NCBI GenBank assembly: GCA_963556695.1
Contig: CAUWAG010000003.1
Coordinates: forward strand, 3,286,001 to 3,350,000
Length of the DNA: 64,000 bases
Direction of reading: 5' to 3'
Source: Anthostomella pinea
Taxonomy: Eukaryota > Ascomycota > Sordariomycetes > Xylariales > Xylariaceae
The notes below the pieces were generated by a model. It saw nothing but the letters and a program-made list of their open reading frames with translations, was not told where the DNA came from and did no database searches. Each line of letters opens with the position of its first letter. Within the stretch, counting starts at the first letter, position 1. A program made the position numbers and the translations under genes. Shown one piece after another: positions 32,646 to 43,098 of the stretch.

Positions 32646-33950
32646 CATTAGGGAACATATCAGAGCCCTTTTCCAGACCTGTCTACAGATTGGACACCAC
32701 CCTAAACCATTCAAAGTAGCTGAGGTGGTGATGATCCCAAAACCAGGAAAGAAAGACTACTCCAATCCCAGGGCCTACAGACCAATATCGCTATTGTCAT
32801 GTCTTGGCAAAGGCCTAGAATGACTCATTACGAAAAGAATTACCTGGTTTGTTGTTAAACTTGGAATTCTAGCTCCACAACATTTTGGAGCTCTACCAAA
32901 GCGCTCTGCCACTGACCTGGTAGCTGCACTCATACACGATATTGAACAGGCCCTCGACCAAGGCCTCGTTGCAACAGTAGTCACATCAGATGTGAAAGGG
33001 GCCTTTGATGCTGCCCTAATGGGACGGCTGGTGGTTCATATGAGAGAACAGGGCTGGCCGGGCTTTCTTATAAGATGGGTCCAGTCATTCATGTCCGAGC
33101 GGTCCGCAAGGGTTTGGTTTGAAGGTATTGTGACCGATATTAAAGCTCTCACTTGTTGGCTACCACAAGGCTCACCAGCCTCTCCAATCCTTTACATGCT
33201 GTATACAGAGCCAATCTGTGCCTGACTTGGTATGAAAAAGAGACGCTTTGGATATACAGACGACCTAGCGACTCTCTGTATTGGAAAGAACCTTAAGGAA
33301 ATAGCTATAAAGGCTTCTGAAAATCTTTACTTGCTCAATCAATAGGGATATAACAAAGCTATTAAATTTGACCCTGACAAAACTGAGATCATGCACTTCT
33401 TAAGGAAAAAGAACTCAGACAACCCTCCAGTCCGCCACGGGACAATGAACAAAACAACAAAGGACTCCATGCGATGGTGGGTGTCTTCCTGGATAGAAAA
33501 CTAAACTTCAAAAATCACGTTTCCTACTGGGCCAAGAAAGCTAATAAGGTAGCAAATCACCTTTAAGGACTATGCAACACAGTCAAAGGACTTCCAGTAA
33601 AGTCAACCAAGAGGGCTGTGAAAGCTTGTGTTATTCCTATTCTTACACACGGCCTGGAGGCCTGGTACCCAGGAATCGAGAAAGTTGGGAGCTTAGGTGG
33701 GACATCAGCATGTCGCATTAAGGGGCTTCTTTGAACAATAGATGCTGTACTACGAACGGCGATCAGGGCTATCTTGCTGGTTTGGAAAACAGACCCTGGA
33801 CATATCCTACTGAGAGTGGCTTTGGAATAATATGTTCGTCAAAAAATGTTGGAGGAGCCTTCAGGGAAGGCGGCTCATTCGACAATGACGAACGTAAGAA
33901 GACGATGGTTACCGACCAGAGAGATATATTCGACTCTATAACTACAGACT
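32646..33950 (+). mobile_element. Tad-like LINE fragment: reverse transcriptase and downstream part, 5'-truncated
   Basis: The plus strand encodes a degenerate non-LTR reverse transcriptase: AEVVMIPKPGKKDYSNPRAY then RPISLLSCLGKGLE, KRSATDLVAALIHDIEQALD, VTSDVKGAFDAALMGRLVVH, WLPQGSPASPILYMLYTEPI, RRFGYTDDLATL (the catalytic YxDD box near 33253), DPDKTEIMHFLRKK, and the typical post-RT segment RTAIRAILLVWKTDPGHIL near 33750. Stop codons interrupt it several times (for example after GKGLE, PICA and LLNQ) and frames shift after 33470. The start lies inside the coding region, as in the 5' truncation usual for LINE insertions. No 3' tail or target-site duplication was identified. It ends just before the GST gene. 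Confidence 0.85.
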
Positions 33951-33977
33951 GAACCGTTCGGGTCATCGTCCTAAAAC

Positions 33978-34812
33978 CTACGCCGCAACCATAGTCTTCC
34001 TGCCCTCCATCACCTTCTCCCACTCCGGCATCGTCATGGCCTCATCGCAATACTGGATCAACCTCCGTGACAACAGATCCTCCCTCTTCACGTCCCGCAT
34101 GCGCCTCAGGAAAACAACGAAGTGAGCGTCCAGCGCACTTGGGCGCTTTGAACCAAAAAGCCACGGTTGACCATCTACGAGCAAAGTCTCGAGCTCTTTC
34201 ACTACCGCTCGGGCTCTTTGCTCAGTATGGGTGATGGTATCGGAGTCCACGCCCTTGACTTTCTCCTCCTGTGTCCTGTAGGCAACGTAAGTTAGAACCT
34301 TAACCAAGTAGCCAGATGAGAGCATCGACGAAGTCTTACACAGAAAGCTTGTACTCCAAAGCTCTCCTGTACTCTTTAGTTATATCCTCCCTCCCCAGTC
34401 GATCATGAAGGGCTTTGACAAACCCCTGCGCGACCTGTGGTCTGTTCCCGAAACAGAGAGAGAAGAAGTTCAGCCTGTGCAATTCCTTCAATAATCTTGT
34501 GATCTCTGGTGCATGAGCCGCTGGAAACAATGCTGGGTAGTGTTCAGCGATGAAGTGCGTGATAGCCACACTATCCGGTAAAGGCTTGACGAGAGACGAG
34601 GACTTCAAGACAGGCACCTGGCCTTTCGGATTGACGTTACATAGGTATTCTTCGTCGAGTTGCGCGTTGTGGAAGATATCGATAACTTTCTCTTCGATGT
34701 CCATAGCGGAATCGGTGTCTCGAGGCTCGCCTGCTAGAGCTAGCGTATACCTGACCATGATGGAGCAGACGGAGTAAGGATGATGGTAGAGATTGTAGCT
34801 TCGAGGACCCAT
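33978..34812 (-). CDS. Glutathione S-transferase-like protein
   Basis: Minus strand, exons 34812-34340 and 34275-33978 (intron 64 nt), 256 aa. The N-terminal thioredoxin fold is seen in SYNLYHHPYSVCSIMVRYTL, VNPKGQVPVL (cis-proline motif VP) and LPDSVAITHFIAEHY (the glutathione-binding D/E-S motif). A GST C-terminal helical domain follows (ELETLLVDGQPWLFGSKRPS, ALDAHFVVFLRRMRD). GSTs conjugate glutathione to electrophiles or use it in isomerisation; the substrate is not predictable here. The catalytic-site region near YHHPYSVCS could use Ser or Cys. The gene is intact and lies 28 bp beyond the LINE fragment. Confidence 0.88.
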
Positions 34813-35319
34813 GGTTGCGGTATCTTTCTATGCCGGTGGATGGAAGGACGAACGGGACGAGAATGTTTCGCTGCTACTGAAAGGCTGTCGCCGAGGGGAT
34901 AAGAGAGCGCTAATCTTGAATACTGTCCTCGCAGCGCGAGTGTTGTAAGCCTCGAAGGTTGTCGAGCGGAGGGCGTCTTACATATATAAGCACGGAAGTC
35001 GGGAGGATGACCAAGCGTGAGATTATGAAGCGTCAATGCAGGTAGGTTCTAAAAACCGGCCACAGACGGCAATATATGCTAAAGCCGAAGCCGAAGTGCT
35101 ACACCTCAGTCCACAGCTTGACGATGCGAAAGTGGGTATTTGCAAGTGCAAAGCTCTTCTTAACATTCTCGCTGAACTCAGTCGAATGTTTAGCACAGGG
35201 ATAAACGAGGACTGTTTCTTTGGGTGGATTTTCCCTCCCTGTAACACTTTCTATAGACTACACTAGCATCTTCCCTCCTATCAAGAGTGGCCATCGGGCG
35301 ATTGGTAGGGTGACGGTCA
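34813..35319. other. Intergenic region
   Basis: GST promoter and the 3' region of the next gene. Frame 35036-35266 (+) shows no features. Confidence 0.35.
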
Positions 35320-36513
35320 CTACCGAATGCTTTGTGTACCATTCCAGGGCACGGGACCTGTCCAACAGGGCGACGACGGCGTAATGTTCCGTAACCTCTC
35401 CTCGGCAGCAGCCAGCTCTGCCTCGTCAATACTCTCCCCCGTTGCTCGCGCCCAATGCTTCTCGATTATATACCGCCGATCCGCGATCTCGGGGAAATCC
35501 TGAGTGCTGCACACATCCTTTATCCGGCGCTCTGGGGGCAATACTCTTTCATATCTGTCTCGAAAGACGTGGAAATACGCAAATGCATCGTATGCTTCGT
35601 AGCGCGGACGGTTGTCCATGGAGTCGAGCAATGGAAGCGGACATGGGTCTGTGCCCGGCTCGGAGAGGAGGAATTTCATTAGCTCACGGTGCTGGGACTC
35701 GGTAGGCGGATATAGTGTCCTCGGGCCTGAGTAGCGGCTTGCGTGGAGAAATACCCTCTTGGCCTTGCGTACTTGTTAGCCGATACCAGGTGGTCTAGCT
35801 GGTGACCAAGTGCAGTGTTTACTAACCTCGGTTTCGGTCTCGCCTCGATCAAAGACAACTACGCCCCCAAAGATCTTGGCTTCAGCCCAGTACCCAACGA
35901 CATCTGCGATGCCATTGGGATATTGATGACTGGCCTTATAATGCCAATGCCAAAAAGCGGTGGCTGGAGGTAACAAGCGCCCGGCATATGGCCTATCCTT
36001 CGGTAGACGAGACACCGCCTCTGCTTGCCAGGTCTCATGCTCTTGATGCTTATGAACACCGTCATCGAGCTGGTACAGTTGCACCGCAATCTGATGACAC
36101 GCGATGGCGACCAATTCGAACAGGCGAAGCTCGAACTCATTGGAGCCTGCTTCAGAATCCTGGAAGGCTTGAACGGCCTAGAACATTATAGCTATTATGT
36201 CAGCCACAGTTGTGTGTGAAGATGGCCAGTGACTTACGCATGAATTAAAAGAGAGCGTCAACGGCTCGAAGCCTGCACGCAATTCTCTCGTCTTCTCCAG
36301 GGCACCAGGGCACAATGTTTCGTGATCATTGATAGGGTGGTCGTCGGGAGGGTCATGAAATTCAACGTAAGACATAAACGTTGGCATGCCGTCCACAATC
36401 TGGCTAAAGGTAGATTCGGCAATCTCACTCGAGACGAGGTTGTGGATAGCCCTCGTCGCTGCGTCCAAGTGCTCCGGGTCCAGGTGCTCCAAAGTCAGAA
36501 GAGACGACGACAT
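35320..36513 (-). CDS. Conserved fungal hypothetical protein (356 aa)
   Basis: Minus strand, exons 36513-36238, 36177-35827 and 35763-35320, all phase 0, give 356 aa. I recognise no named domain. Seen: an N-terminal helical part (LEHLDPEHLDAATRAIHNLV), then EFELRLFELVAIACHQIAVQ, YAGRLLPPATAFWHWHYKAS, YWAEAKIFGGVVVFDRGETE, RTLYPPTESQHRELMKFLLS and PEIADRRYIIEKHWARATGE. The pattern of Trp/His/Tyr-rich blocks separated by acidic loops suggests a folded cytosolic or nuclear protein. The second acceptor (AAG at 35764) is weak but is the only one that keeps frame and sequence continuity. No signal peptide or membrane segment. Confidence 0.75.
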
Positions 36514-37680
36514 ACTGGAGTCGCTGACGAGAGGCTGTCGCGGTGGTAGTCAGGGCAGAGAAGCTGGAGTAAGTGAGGTGAGAAGAAAGAAGAAGCTGGA
36601 GTTGGTGAGGTGAGAAGATGAGTCCTTCTTGGGCGTGTTGCAGATGAAGATGCGGTTGTTCCCCGCAAGGGCGTGGGTGATTGCCCTATTGCCCGAATCG
36701 ACCAATCGGAAACTTTGCGTGCAGAGGAGGGCCTTACATGAGCGGCAAAGTGACCAATCAAAGCCAACACTGACGCGCCTGATTGCGGATCCCCAGGCGC
36801 TACAGCCCCTGACCCAGTATTCACTATCCAGTATCCACTCTGATCCTCGACCAGCCTTGACTTACAAAGGCAACCTTGACCCAAGTACAGATCGACGAGG
36901 GGCTGTATGGCAATAGAACCCTGTGCGATGCTCGGCGCTTGTTGTAAGAGCCAACCATTCACCTGGCCCACTTTCCGCGGCAACAGGGGAGAGCAGCATT
37001 CCCTCGATACCGGTATCCTCTTCCAGGTCGGCTTGACTTTTGGTATGCTAAGGGAATGCATGGCAACGGCTCAGTGGCATAGGCGCGCGGTCCCATGTGC
37101 ACTCAGCCCACCAAGTGGGTATCCATGGGAGCATCGTGGACTGCGCCTGGCCGTCTACCGGGGATCAAGCGCCTGTTGGCCATACTGGCCGAAGATGAGA
37201 CGACAGGATCACACCGTCGTCGCCGCTAGCGACTAACTTCACCCAGTGGGCGAATCACACCAACGTGTCTAGCATAAGTTTGAAGGAGGCTGTGACCGTG
37301 ACCATGGCCGTGACCGTCGCTCGTGGCCTCCTACGCTGACGGTGAAGGTCCGCAGTGCCAACGAGAAGATCGATAGCATCAAGGCTCGGCCTGGTAGCCA
37401 GGAATACACATATATATGATGGCGATATCTGCGGTCAACATCTGACGCTTCTCATCGTCTACAATCTGTTCATTTTACGCTTCCCATACTCATTCATCAT
37501 CAGTTTTGTTGCAGGAACCTTACCGGGAACCTGTATCATTTCCCAATACGGGCACCTCGCATCTGCCATAAGCACCCTTGAACCAGCCGTTTAGGGAAAA
37601 CTTAGACACATTCCGCTTTCCGCCGATTGCTCATTCGAAACAGAACAACCGACCCAAATCAGCAGACCAAATTGGGCAAC
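36514..37680. promoter_or_regulatory. Divergent intergenic region
   Basis: Promoters of the 356-aa gene (-) and the zincin-like gene (+). A repeated AGAAGCTGGAGT(AAG/TGG)TGAGGTGAGAAGA unit occurs twice at 36558-36616. Frame 36495-37061 (-) is not protein-like. Confidence 0.4.
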
Positions 37681-39074
37681 ATGTATGGAAAGTTCTCAGT
37701 ACAGGCCCCGCCGCCCCGACCTCCACCTCGTCATATTGAAGGCTGGCCCGCTGGAGTGCCTCAGCCAAACGAAGCCCCAGTGAACGGCATCAACAGGGTG
37801 GTCATTAGTGAGACAAATAGGAATCCCAACGTCCATTGGCCTTCGGTTCCTATTGACCCAGCCGTGGACCGCAGATTCCACTTGGTAACTATCTTGCTAC
37901 CCAGCCTTGACACGCATTTCGCTGACACGGTGGACCGAACAGCTTGCATCTGCTATCAACATTGGCCTGGAGTGGCATGAGACTGATCGCGGGCGATCTG
38001 TACTCAGAAGGCTGGGCCGAGAAGTTTTGGCTCACTGGGCCCGCCGGGGCTATGCGCTTCCTCAACCTGTTGATCCCAACACCCTGGACCGCCGTGTCAA
38101 CTACTTTCTCGCAAAGATGCGTCAGGCATTTCCAAGCATCTGGATTTCACCAGAGCTGCGCGCTGGTAGCATCGCCTCGACCGAGAAATTCCCTGAGGGG
38201 GCCGGACTTGTTTTGGACGATTTCAGGCCGCCCCAGGCATACTGTATCAAGGTTAACGAGAGTGTAAGATGTCATAGCCTGCCATACCCATGGGTTGTGT
38301 CAGCGTAACTAATCGAGCGGCACAGATCGTCAACTCCATGGCTCGGAACGACACCGAGTTCTGGAGGCCGATCGGACGAAAGGAGAAGCAGGCCGACTAC
38401 GATCAAGCCAAGGCGAAGGCTTTCACGAGACATCAACGGTTCCAATTCATCTTCGCTACAGCAGCATTCCATGAGCTCTGCCACTGTTTCATTGGATACC
38501 TTGCTCAGTCACCTCACGAGAACACCCCAAAGCGCGTTACCTACCTTGACTACGCCCAGGATGGCGGGGGCGAGTCAGGACGCTGGGCGGAGCGTGCGTT
38601 CTTTGGCGGCTCGATGGAGTTCTACATTGACCCGCAAGATGGCCTCGAGCACGTAAGTGAATGTCAGGTCGGGAAGTGACTATTCCACTGACTTGGTACG
38701 AAGATCTACATCCTTGAAGAGGATGAGGTTGCGTGGCAAATATTGCCTCAGACTATTCGCGAGTTCATCAGCGAACCTAGACGTACGTTATCCTGCCCCC
38801 CCTATCCACTACCTGCCTCCTGATATTCAATCTCGCACCAGACGTCACTGCAGCCCCGGCGATCGCATCCCAAGGGGTGAAAAGGAGTCAGCGCATCAGC
38901 CGTCGCTTTCGACCACTGGGTCATAATGTGTCACCACCTGCTTCCATCGCCACAACGAGGACTATGATGGCGCTGGACGCGATTAGAACCTCGAAGCGCT
39001 ATAACCTCCGCATCCAAGAGCTGAGAATGCTGCCTCGAGACCCAAGGGTTACACTTGTGGCTGTACGGGCATGA
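37681..39074 (+). CDS. Uncharacterised zincin-like metallopeptidase (HELCH motif)
   Basis: Five exons, 37681-37884, 37943-38263, 38326-38652, 38704-38782 and 38842-39074, all joining in frame, give 387 aa. The N-terminus is Pro-rich (QAPPPRPPPRHIEGWPAGVP). The core holds FATAAFHELCHCFIGYL, an exact HExxH zinc-binding and catalytic motif, followed at about 30 residues by GGGESGRWAERAFFGGSMEF, where the Glu could be the third zinc ligand as in gluzincins. Metallopeptidase activity is inferred from this. There is no signal peptide, so an intracellular role is likely. The C-terminal exon is basic (KRSQRISRRFRPLGH). The last splice (38782/38842) is less certain than the others. Confidence 0.75.
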
Positions 39075-39454
39075 TTCAAGAGGCCATCGACTATCCATCC
39101 ATCATATACCCTGAACATCTCCTTGCGCCTTCAGTATCATAAAATGATGAGTCTAAAACACGTTCGTTAACATAAAGTTTAAGATTATTCTCTGCAGTAC
39201 CCCCAAGTGTGACACCCTCGAAGCCGACTCCCTTAGATACGTGACATGACTTTTTGCAAGGGAAGTCTCAGGCCCGGCGCGAGATAGACCTGCAGTAATT
39301 TGTTGTATATTCAAAGTGGACTGTGTCGTGGAAAGTACGCTGTTTCTGGTGCCTAATGCCCTGATGGCCCCTGCTACAGGGCACTGCCACCCCCTAGCGC
39401 CCCTGTGGCTTACGTGTCACTCCGTGAGGCCATCCGTCAGTTTCCTTCGTCCAC

Positions 39455-40660
39455 TCATTCATCCGCTCCTTCGCTCACTCCATCGTCCTCGTCGGTGTCG
39501 GAAGGTCCAGCAAGCGCGCATGGATCTGGACTCCATGACACCCGGACACGGCTCCTGGTCGCGTCCTCCTCGCCCGACAACGAGTCTGCAGGCGCCATAT
39601 AGCCTCGTTGAGCTTTGCGAGCCCATCTATACGCCGACTGTGCTTGGCAACGGTAACTGGCGAAGTGATATTCAATACTTCCTTCGTCCAAGATGGCTAC
39701 TTTGTTAAGATCGAAACGGAAATAGCGTCGGAAGAATTCGGTGAGGTATTATTCGTTTACCACCTCGGGCGGACCGTCCAGCCTGACCACACGGGTGGCT
39801 CGGGAAGGCGCCTGCGATGCAACCTTGGTTCTGTTTGGTCGGAGAGTGGAAAGCGATCCCTCAACCTTCCACAGACCGCGAAGCCAGCTGCTGCGGAGCT
39901 TGTGGGCTGATTCCCGGGTCCAGAATACAACCTTTGCCGCCGCTCTATGGTGCTCCTCGTTCGGCGGGTTCATGTTCGGCGCGTAAATCTTTCCGACGTT
40001 TCGGATCGAGGCGAAAAGCACGCCGATAGTGCAGGTCGCTGGGGGGTTGGTTATATACACGGATGTGTTCTCGTCATCCGTAATGTCAGCTGAGTGATTG
40101 GCAATAATGTTTGGGTCTCCTCGGTAGTTGGTTGAGACTTGGGGTCTATGCTCCTGGCTTTCTCGTGCACCACTATCGATCGGCTCTGTTGCGGTCTCTC
40201 CTTCAATTGATTGCTGGCCAGTGTGAGCTGCAATATCCGACGTGACGGTGTCCGGAGGAGCGAACCGCGCTTCATCGGGAGGATGCTGTGGTGGGTGAGG
40301 CCCTGAGCCCGGAACTGATGTCGCTCCGAATCGTCCAGGGTTTGGCACGGCGAGCAAGTCGGGGACCCATCCGGTGAGCAGGACACGGTCTGGAAAGCCG
40401 AAGGGATCTCTATATAGGATACTTCCCCAGCGATGAGTGGGCACGTTCAGTTCCGTGCCCATTCGGAGGAGGCTGTCTGTCTGAGTGTTCGTCGGATTCG
40501 CTTGTTGCTGCAGTGCAGCTCCGTTGGTTGCCAATGCGTCTACCGTAGTTCGCCGCCCTGTTGGCCGAGTTAGTACTGCAACTTGACACTGCGCGTCATT
40601 ATGTGGTCACTTACGACCCAAGGCGAGAGCCGGGACACGGGTGTCAGCTTCACCAGCCAT
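39455..40660 (-). CDS. RRM-domain protein with a premature in-frame TAA
   Basis: Minus strand, exons 40660-40615 and 40557 onwards (intron 57 nt). The start MAGEADTRVPALALG joins RRRTTVDALATNGAALQQQ. An RRM-like domain at about 179-250 shows SVYITNPPATCTIGVLFASI, RNVGKIYAPNM and AAAKVVFWTRESAHKL (RNP2- and RNP1-like strands). Codon 285 is TAA (39751-39749), after PPEVVNE. The same frame then continues 97 codons with convincing sequence (YLTEFFRRYFRFDLNKVAIL, GSIEYHFASYRCQAQSAYRW) to a TGA at 39457-39455. So a 381-residue protein is predicted if the stop is absent or read through; otherwise 284 residues. CAA to TAA is a CpA to TpA change, the type RIP makes. Confidence 0.72.
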
Positions 40661-41893
40661 GTGGCTCGCGGGAGAAGTCAAAGAATAGATGCGGTAATCT
40701 GATCTCTGCTGGAGTGATCGGTGACCGTACAGCTGGGAATGGTTTGGGAGATTCACCATTGTGTGGAGAGGGTAGATGACACAGGAGGATGCGGAGGTTG
40801 AAGAATGGTAGGGAGATAGGTAATGGAAGAGGGTGTAAATCTTGATTGAAGATGGGAACAATTGGAGAAGGCTGTCGTAGGACGTCAGGTGAAATCGAAG
40901 GTGGGCGCGGAAAAAATTTGCAATCGCAATGCAGCTTCGCAATGTCAGTGTTGGTGTCAAGAGATTGCCTGACAAAACTGCAGTGGGCGAAGGAGAGAGG
41001 TCCGAAGTTACAAGGAGCTGGGGCGCGCCACGGTTGCTGGTGAAGCCAAGGTGAAGTCAAGGCGGAAATCTAATGCTCAAGTGGACGCGTCTGCACGGGA
41101 GAATGGTACTTATAGGTCGGTAAACCGCGTAAGGCACCAACTGGCGACGGTTAACAAGGCCATAGCAACGAGGTTGGCCGGCAAGAAATCAATTTCGATG
41201 GTCACCGTGGAAAATACAGTCTGGTCGCAGCCCGTACGACGCCAAAGGCATTATATGGCAGTATCTAAACCAATTGACACTGTTTCGGCTTGATATATCT
41301 TGAATAATAATTTTATAAAATGAATATAGGTGTATATACGAGCACGTTGAGATTTAGGTGCGTCAAGAAGCATTAGAGACGCACAACCCCCGGAAGAACA
41401 TGCTGCCTGTTTCGATGATTGTGTCTGTTCGGGATCCCTAGAGCGATGCTAGCATGCTGTCAGCGACGATGTCAGAGATTTCATCGATATGTTCATGGTC
41501 ATGGTCATGTACTGGGTTTGTCGGGTCGTGGTAACCAACCTGTTGCGGCTCTATAGACACGTAGGAATAATGACTCATTAAACTTGTTGGTCTACCAATT
41601 TGCAGTGTGCATGCTGTGCCAGAATCCTGATGTAGTAGATTCCGCTTGTATGGTCTCACTTTCACTATAATCCCTTTCTCGAGGATCCTCTAGTAACCAG
41701 CCCGATACACGCTGTTTAGGCCAAGATTGATTTGTCGTCAATATGCCGGACAGATGTCATATGAGTCTCTCCATCACAACGAATCGTGCTACATCGGCCA
41801 GAGGGTCCGGCTTCGGCTTGAACAGGTAAACTTCATCATCATCATCAAAAGCACGCCTGGCTATTACAATGGTTCGACTGAGATCCTTCAGGA
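40661..41893. other. Intergenic region
   Basis: Mainly promoter of the RRM gene and 3' region of the D-amino-acid oxidase gene. The one ORF with some protein character is at 41438-41578 (-): 46 codons starting MSHYSYVSIEPQQVGYHD with a His/Asp-alternating stretch and ending DIVADSMLASL. It may be a lone exon or chance. Confidence 0.3.
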
Positions 41894-43098
41894 TCAGAGT
41901 TTGGACTCTCGCCGTTGAGTAGTAGAACTCGAAGTACCGGCCCCCAACTGCGCACCCAGCAACTCAGCAACACCCTCAGCAACACCCCAGCTCAACTCGT
42001 AGCCCCGTCCGCCCAGGCCATACGCATGGATGATGCAATTCTTCCCTGCGGTTATCTCAGTCTCCAGCCTCAAGCCCCCTCTCCGCGTCGGCCTCCTGCC
42101 GACAATATCCTTCATGACGGTGTATTTGCCGCCCTGACTATCAAGAATCTGCGGGTACGTAGCGGCAAAACTCGACAGCAGCCTCTCCCGAACCTCAAGC
42201 GACGGGTTCGGGTCCCAATTATCCGGCTCCTTGGTGCCGCCGATGATAGTGCCGCCTTCGAAATTCCTCGGGACGCAGAACGTCCACGACCCATCTGCGT
42301 TCTGGCGTGTGACGGTTGCGGGACAGGTGTTGGAGACGAGACATGTCTGGCCTGTCTATCCGTCAGCAATCCCAATTCTTCGAGAGGATGAGCAAGATAC
42401 GCACCTCGAGTGATGAACACATTCGGGTCCCCAAACCCGTTTCCCGATGCATTAATAAGCGCATCAACCGGCGCCGCAAGATCCCTCATCCCAAACACCT
42501 CGGCCGGATCCCGCACATCCCTCTTCAAGATCTTACCCCCGTGGAATGCAAACCGCCGCAGCATGAACGTGCAGTAAACCATGGGGTTAACGCACCATGT
42601 GTCATACTCGCACCCCCACGTCACGCCCTCGGGCAACTCATCCTCCGCCAGCAGCCTGAACCCCTCCATCCCCAGCTCCGCACGCGCCCGCTCGGCCGTC
42701 AACGCGCGGTACGTCGCGTCGGGCGCCTCGATGTACTCGACGCCCTTCATGAAGGTGATGCCGGCCTCGGGGTGGCGCGCATGCAGCGCGCGCATGTGCG
42801 CAAATGTCTTGAGCGCCATGCGGTGTTCGCGCGCCGCCGCCGGGTCCGAGGGCGGCACGAGCCGGTTGTGCGCGCCGCCCCAGGGCGACGTGAAGTTGAT
42901 CTGGGCCGTGGCGTCGATGGTCTCGAAGCTGCTGGGGAAGTCGCGCGCTATGATGGTCACGGCGTGGCCTTCGGACAGGATCCGCAGGGCGGAGCTCAGG
43001 CCGATTACTCCGGCGCTGGGGGCGGGTTAGTGCGACGTTGTCTGTGTTGGGAGATAGGGGCGGGAGGAGGGTTACCCTATAACGACTATGTGCGGCAT
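41894..43098 (-). CDS. FAD-dependent D-amino-acid oxidase family, peroxisomal (PTS1 SKL)
   Basis: Minus strand, exons 43098-43076, 43015-42405 and 42351-41894, give 363 aa. DAO enzymes oxidise D-amino acids to imino acids with H2O2 release. Seen: the FAD Rossmann start MPHIVVIGAGVIGLSSAL (GxGxxG, split by the first intron), SPWGGAHNRLVPP, EYDTWCVNPMVYCTFMLRR, DALINASGNGFGDPNVFITR, GQTCLVSNTCPAT, VPRNFEGGTIIGGTKEPDNW, and the C-terminal signature HAYGLGGRGYELSWGVAEGV. It ends in Ser-Lys-Leu, a canonical type 1 peroxisomal signal, fitting H2O2 production. D-aspartate oxidase or neutral D-amino-acid oxidase cannot be separated here. All junctions are in frame. Confidence 0.93.

Noticed and set aside
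34336..34812. Reading the GST as two separate genes
   Set aside because: A 64-nt GT-AG intron joins both parts in frame into one standard two-domain GST.
36495..37061. 188-codon minus frame in the divergent promoter region
   Set aside because: No conserved blocks, starts within another gene's leader, composition not protein-like.
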